Assembly (NCBI RefSeq): GCF_021130785.1
Contig: NC_060215.1
Span: forward strand, 114,848,501 to 114,912,500
DNA length: 64,000 bases
Reading direction: 5' to 3'
DNA from: Homalodisca vitripennis
Lineage: Eukaryota; Arthropoda; Insecta; Hemiptera; Cicadellidae
Of the stretch, positions 59,798-64,000 are shown in pieces. Position numbers and translations under genes: made by a program. The notes under the pieces are model-generated. The model worked only from the letters and a program-made list of their open reading frames with translations. It made no database searches and was not told where the DNA came from. Positions within the stretch are counted from its first letter, which is position 1; every line of letters starts with the position of its first letter.

Positions 59798-61603
59798 GGT
59801 AAACGGACTGTAGGTCCACGTCATAAAACTGCCGGAAGCATTTCTTACCTACTTCTTAAGGGGTGGACAGTGGGTCCACGGTCCCGGCCTGGGACCCACT
59901 GTCCGACTCACGGGTTTCTTTTAACGAGAGGTTGACATGGGATCGTCGTACTCACACTGCAGCACTTGAATGGATGTTTCAAGATCTAAACTCTGTATCT
60001 GCTAAATAGTTTTCAGTACACTACATAAGACAGCTGCAAAAAGAATGAAACGAAATTATATACATAAAATAAAGTCAGGTTAGTTACGCCATTTCTAACT
60101 TAAGAATGTCTGTAACGATTATAGTGGTCTTTGCTTTATTGGATACGTTTTCGCTCCGACTAGGAGAACAACGATTAAAATATCGTAAGAATGCACAGAA
60201 AAATCAGGTAAAGAGAACAAGTCATTTATATAATAGCATAAGAGCCTGTTAACTTTAATCAATTGTTCTGTGTAAACATTGTTTTATAGTAGCACAATCA
60301 TAAATTACCTTACATTTAGTCGTGAAAGCATAGAGTAAGCTTGATAATAACAACACTTCTTATTTAAAACTTTTTTGCGACCACTGTTGAGCACAAGTAA
60401 GACAAATATTTAGATAAGAAAACTAAAAGTTTTATTAAAAGTCTAATTTGAACTGTACACTTTAGTAAATATTGAGTATGCATGATGAGTACTGTATGCA
60501 GACATCAAAGGAATGTACTATATAACTTTTATATAGTTATAAAACGCATAGTTTATTTGACTTTTGATAGAAGTAGGCTTCTCAGAAGTTTGTATGTACC
60601 TTGTTCGAGAAAACAAAGCAATATTAACTAGGGCTTTTTTATTAACTAAACACCAAATTTTAAAACTTTTAACGGTTAACGGTTTATTTTAAAGGGGAAT
60701 AAAACTAATAGGGTTTAAGAATAAATTTAAGAATTTGGAGCGTTCGAAGTCCTTATAACTGCTAGTAATTAAACATGTTATCTCCTGTCGTTCCGGGATC
60801 ACTATTTGAAATAACGTTACATTTTTTCGCAGCGAGATATAGCGATGAATAGCAATTGGTAGTTTGAATGAAACTAGACAAACTTTTTAGCAGTTCATGA
60901 ATTCCTGTTTGAGTGATATTTACAACGTATCGTTAGCGGCATAAGGTCACTATTATGTAAGTTAGTATGTCTGTGTAGGCAGATGTTTTGTTTACTGTTT
61001 GGATTATATGCCAAGAGCCACTATTTAAGGTAATAAAATATTTTGTCTTCGTATCTATTTAACTTAATTTGGTACAACTTTAAAAATGATATATTAGATA
61101 TGAACTAAATGGGTATTTTAACTATTAACAATGTTAATAAAACAATAAACCATCAATTTCAATTAACGTGTACTACGAGTAACGTGTCTACTGGTATATA
61201 CAGTATTATACAAACGATGGTCCAATATAAGGAATAACTAATACAAACTTACTGTAGATGTTTATGATTCATTAGGACAATGCCAAATTAATGAAATAGT
61301 AATATAATGCTATATGGAATTCGTTAAGATATAATCCCTATTAGTAATCCACTTCATATGTGATAGCTTGAGCAAACTGTTGTTAATATTTGCTGCTTTA
61401 GCAGTACGCTGTGTGAATGTAGTGGAAGCATCACTGACCAGAATAAAGAATAAGTGCAGGTAGAAAAACTAATGGACGGCAAGGTCAGTTTTGAAAAGTA
61501 GGACAGTTAGTCCACAGGTGTCGGCGTGGACTAACTGTCCTACCCTGCAGAAAAGTGACGTCAGCCACCCTCGTCAAACTAGGCGTGGACCTACAGTCCT
61601 ACA
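59798..61603. mobile_element. 1.8-kb foldback-type DNA transposon, non-autonomous
   Basis: A 16-bp perfect terminal inverted repeat (GGACTGTAGGTCCACG at 59,805-59,820; reverse complement at 61,584-61,599) lies within 3-7 bp of the 12-bp direct repeats. Inside each end, after a spacer of about 40-45 bp, is a palindrome. On the left GGACAGTGGGTCC pairs with its complement (59,865-59,877 / 59,892-59,904; 13-bp arms). On the right GTAGGACAGTTAGTCCAC does so (61,498-61,515 / 61,526-61,543; 18-bp arms). Terminal repeat and palindromes are variants of one motif, GGAC-W-GT-N-R-GTCCAC, present six times. The interior has no frame over 60-70 codons and no transposase signature, so it is non-autonomous. 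A 12-bp target duplication is unusual, so the superfamily is undetermined. Confidence 0.75.
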
Positions 61604-61615
61604 ATTCCCCTGCTG
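61604..61615 (+). repeat. 12-bp direct repeat, right (candidate target duplication)
   Basis: ATTCCCCTGCTG, identical to 59,786-59,797; it follows the right terminal repeat after four bases. Confidence 0.8.
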
Positions 61616-61619
61616 TTAT

Positions 61620-63365
61620 TTACACCTCTTGAAGTTTAGTAAAATTAAAAAAACCTGTATACAACTGTAATGGATTCAACATCGAATTCTGGGATTTTTT
61701 CGTTTTACAAAATTTGAAAAGCCCAGTTTTAGTCCGAGTCTGTTTCTTTGTTGTCCTTTAGACCCACAAATGGTCTCATAAATGATGCTTAGACAATTAC
61801 TCTTCTCGAAACATAAACAAAGAATGATAAAGATAAAAGAGAATATATCTTGCTAGTTTCTAGTCAAATGCAAATCGGAAGGTGAGTATTGTGACACTGA
61901 AAGGCAATTTAAAATTATAAGGCACTTTAAAGAATGGTTTAACTAAATATCCAAACTGAGCAAGTTTACAAATAACTCAGTAAAATTTTTACGTTGGCAT
62001 GCTGAAGAAAAATTGTCCTCCTTAGACCGCAACCGGTCAACCTCTACCTGTAGGATGTGCCAAGCCACCCATTACAATTAGTCAATACAAATAATTAATT
62101 GCTTCTAATGATAAAGATTATGTAAACTGATAAGGTATTGCAAAACGAACACAAACTCCCAACAATCTATTCCTTACAATGTTTCTTCGTGGGGAAAATA
62201 ATAATATTATTGTATATACAAATATGGCAAGATACCAAAGCAACGCGTTCTTTCACCCATGAATACAGATTTACTTTTAAAGTACTTCTACAAGAAGAAT
62301 GCCCATACAAAAATACATCGTAATCAAATAAAAAATAGAGGCTGAAATAATATTTACTCTGTGTTCAGTTTTAAAACCTAAAAATATCAGTTTTATGAAC
62401 TGCATAAGTTTACGAACGTTTGAATGTAGAATTGAATTTACATATTATTGTTCTGTAGTATGTAAGAATGTAATTTTACTTTCAAGATATGATAGGTAAG
62501 TAAATTATACTGCTTAGGGTTGTGTAATTGTAATAAAATGCGAAATTTTAAGCTCAAAACGATCGCGATTTAAAAATGGACAAGCAAAATTCTTTTTACA
62601 AATCACGTTGGAGTTCCTATCAGTTCTCTCAGATGACGGATCATAAGTACGAAGCAAAATTGTGCTACCTACCCTAATTTTGGAAAACTAGATATTTAAC
62701 TTTCTTAATTTATTTTCCCCCTGTATAATAAATCTAATAGACTGTAGCTATGAAACAAAACAGAGAAAATGGAAATTAACAAACAAAATAAGACTGTTAT
62801 AGAAAGGTATCGAAAGATTATTTTCACTCTTTCGTGTTATCGTGAGTTTCATAAATTTTAAACCGATTACAATGACTGCATTTGATTGGTCTATAAACTC
62901 AGAGAAGAACAAGTCATACGGATCAAAACTAACAAAAGAATTAGAACTAAACATTTAATATAATTATTTTGTATTATACAAATACAATAATTTGAAATAA
63001 TTGTCTTCCTAGACGATATAAATTGAGATTTGGTAAACGTGCGTACGCTTCAAATGAATACAGTTACGTAATTATATAGGTTTTAGTAATATATATGTGT
63101 AAACGCTATAAATATATTAATGTTGGTATACATAAATAATTATAGTTATGTTCGTTTCCTAGATACTTTATTTTGTCGGAAACACATACTACAGGAGTCA
63201 GTCAAGCTGTTTATACTTAATTTCAATTCAAATGGGAAGCCAGAATTGTAATTCTGAAACTGAATTGGACAAGTATGAATAACAGGCCCAAACAACGTAC
63301 TTGTATACTTAAATCTCGGGGTTGTCCAGAGCGCTGAGGGTAACTCTGTTTATTTATAGGTCTCG
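61620..63365. other. AT-rich desert
   Basis: No gene or partnered repeat recognised; 61-68-codon frames are AT-driven. Confidence 0.5.
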
Positions 63366-63369
63366 TAAA

Positions 63370-63670
63370 GAAACTCGGTTAATTAACAGGCCGCCACGGC
63401 GAGGTCCGTGTAAATCAGTCAAAAGTCCTTGTTACAGTGTTCAGGTGTCCGGGTGATAATTAAATTATGCAAACGGGGGCCAGCGTACCGGTCTCGTGCC
63501 CTGACTACAACTCATACCCACTATTTGAGTATGTTGTTCGTTTATTTCGGGCTGACACGACGCTAGGTGCTGCCTTGTTAGCGGAACTGATGGTGTCGGT
63601 GGTGAGCCGGTCTGTTCTAGCAGCCAGCTCTGCCAACAGTTTCTCCTCTTGCTAGCTAACACCTGAGCAA
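63370..63670. promoter_or_regulatory. GC-rich island 19 with POU/homeodomain site
   Basis: TGATAATTAAATTATGCAAAC (63,454-63,474) joins a homeodomain core and an octamer-like ATGCAAAC. It is followed by CpG-rich sequence with overlapping open frames on both strands (62 and 69 codons) that show no domain. Candidate enhancer. Confidence 0.38.
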
Positions 63671-63739
63671 ACACTCCAAAACATGACCTCTCTAACTAAC
63701 ATTAATCTAAAACCAAAAAAAAGTAAGAAACTTAGGCTA

Positions 63740-64000
63740 TTTTGTTAATCTCAAAGATAACATCCCTGACGACAGAAAAAAGTATACAAGTTTTTTTTAA
63801 TCACTTCTTGACGAATTAAAGGTTTTAGAAGTTGGAAAGTTTAATCCTTCAGTATTCTTAAGCCACAAAGACAGAGAAAGTAAAGTGTTTTTTTATCTCT
63901 TCTCAATGAACTACAAGCATTTGAAGCAGGAAAGTCAGGCAATTCAGTAATCTTAAAGATAACACACCTGAAAATAGAAAAATAATACGGATTTTTTCAC
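63740..64000. repeat. Imperfect ~95-107-bp tandem repeat, cut by the window edge
   Basis: Three starts of a unit are visible near 63,750 (CTCAAAGATAACATCCCTGA), 63,857 (CTTAAGCCACAAAGACAG) and 63,952 (CTTAAAGATAACACACCTGA). Each is followed by GAAAAA or GAAAG, a T-run and a TTTNGAAG-NGGAAAGT-type segment. The array probably continues beyond the window. Confidence 0.7.

Noticed and set aside
60517..60537. ACTATATAA/TTATATAGT hairpin
   Set aside because: AT-only palindromes are expected at this composition.
1..64000. CRISPR arrays, bacterial operons, intact tRNA or rRNA genes
   Set aside because: None found; the tRNA-like and 5S-like sequences are parts of SINEs, and the window is clearly eukaryotic.

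Overview
This window is nuclear DNA from a eukaryote, almost certainly an insect or another arthropod with a large, AT-rich, repeat-laden genome. The longest open frames are about 100-150 codons. There is no operon structure and there are no ribosome binding sites. Dinucleotide microsatellites are long, and the recognisable coding relics are mariner, hAT, Jockey/CR1-like and R1/I-like elements that are typical of insect genomes. I could not identify the species or find a complete host gene. The window reads as intergenic or intronic DNA.

Layout. Three things alternate. (1) Long AT-rich deserts with no gene. (2) About twenty islands of 200-700 bp with much higher GC and CpG content, spaced every 1-5 kb (for example 3.8, 5.1, 10.9, 14.0, 15.6, 20.5, 28.0, 32.7, 34.0, 35.3, 38.0, 40.4, 43.6, 44.7, 47.0, 48.7, 51.4, 55.8 and 63.5 kb). 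They are rich in motifs of the forkhead, Hox/Caudal, GATA, E-box, CRE and POU kind, often open in frame on both strands, and protein-like in none. They look like a chain of conserved non-coding regulatory elements such as surrounds developmental genes; that is inference from composition and motifs. (3) Decayed transposable elements.

Mobile elements recognised by reading frames directly: a hAT transposase C-terminus (16.7 kb, +), a mariner transposase (17.2-17.7 kb, -), LINE reverse-transcriptase C-termini (25.5-26.1 kb, -; 46.2-46.5 kb, -), an RNase H domain from an R1/I-like LINE (29.4-29.95 kb, -) and a longer Jockey/CR1-like ORF2 relic (57.3-58.4 kb, +). SINE-type elements are a 5S rRNA-derived SINE (22.4 kb, -) whose 3' tail recurs at 31.9 kb, two copies of a tRNA-derived SINE in opposite orientation (38.7-38.9 and 39.3-39.6 kb), and a tRNA-like fragment at 51.0 kb. 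A 1.8-kb foldback-type DNA element (59.8-61.6 kb) has terminal repeats, a palindrome inside each end and a 12-bp direct repeat just outside both ends. All protein-coding relics carry stops or frameshifts.

Possible host signals are few. A 43-nt exon candidate at 31,476-31,518 has an excellent branch point, polypyrimidine tract, acceptor and donor. A CpG-rich promoter-like block at 32.64-32.91 kb carries two neighbouring palindromic E-boxes and a possible first exon. A TATA box followed by a donor lies at 44.58-44.76 kb. Paired repeats inside the window include a 26-bp perfect inverted repeat at 51.17/52.72 kb, a dispersed repeat at 23.9-24.6 and 53.6-54.1 kb, a ~67-bp triple tandem at 32.0-32.2 kb, and an unfinished ~100-bp tandem at the right edge.
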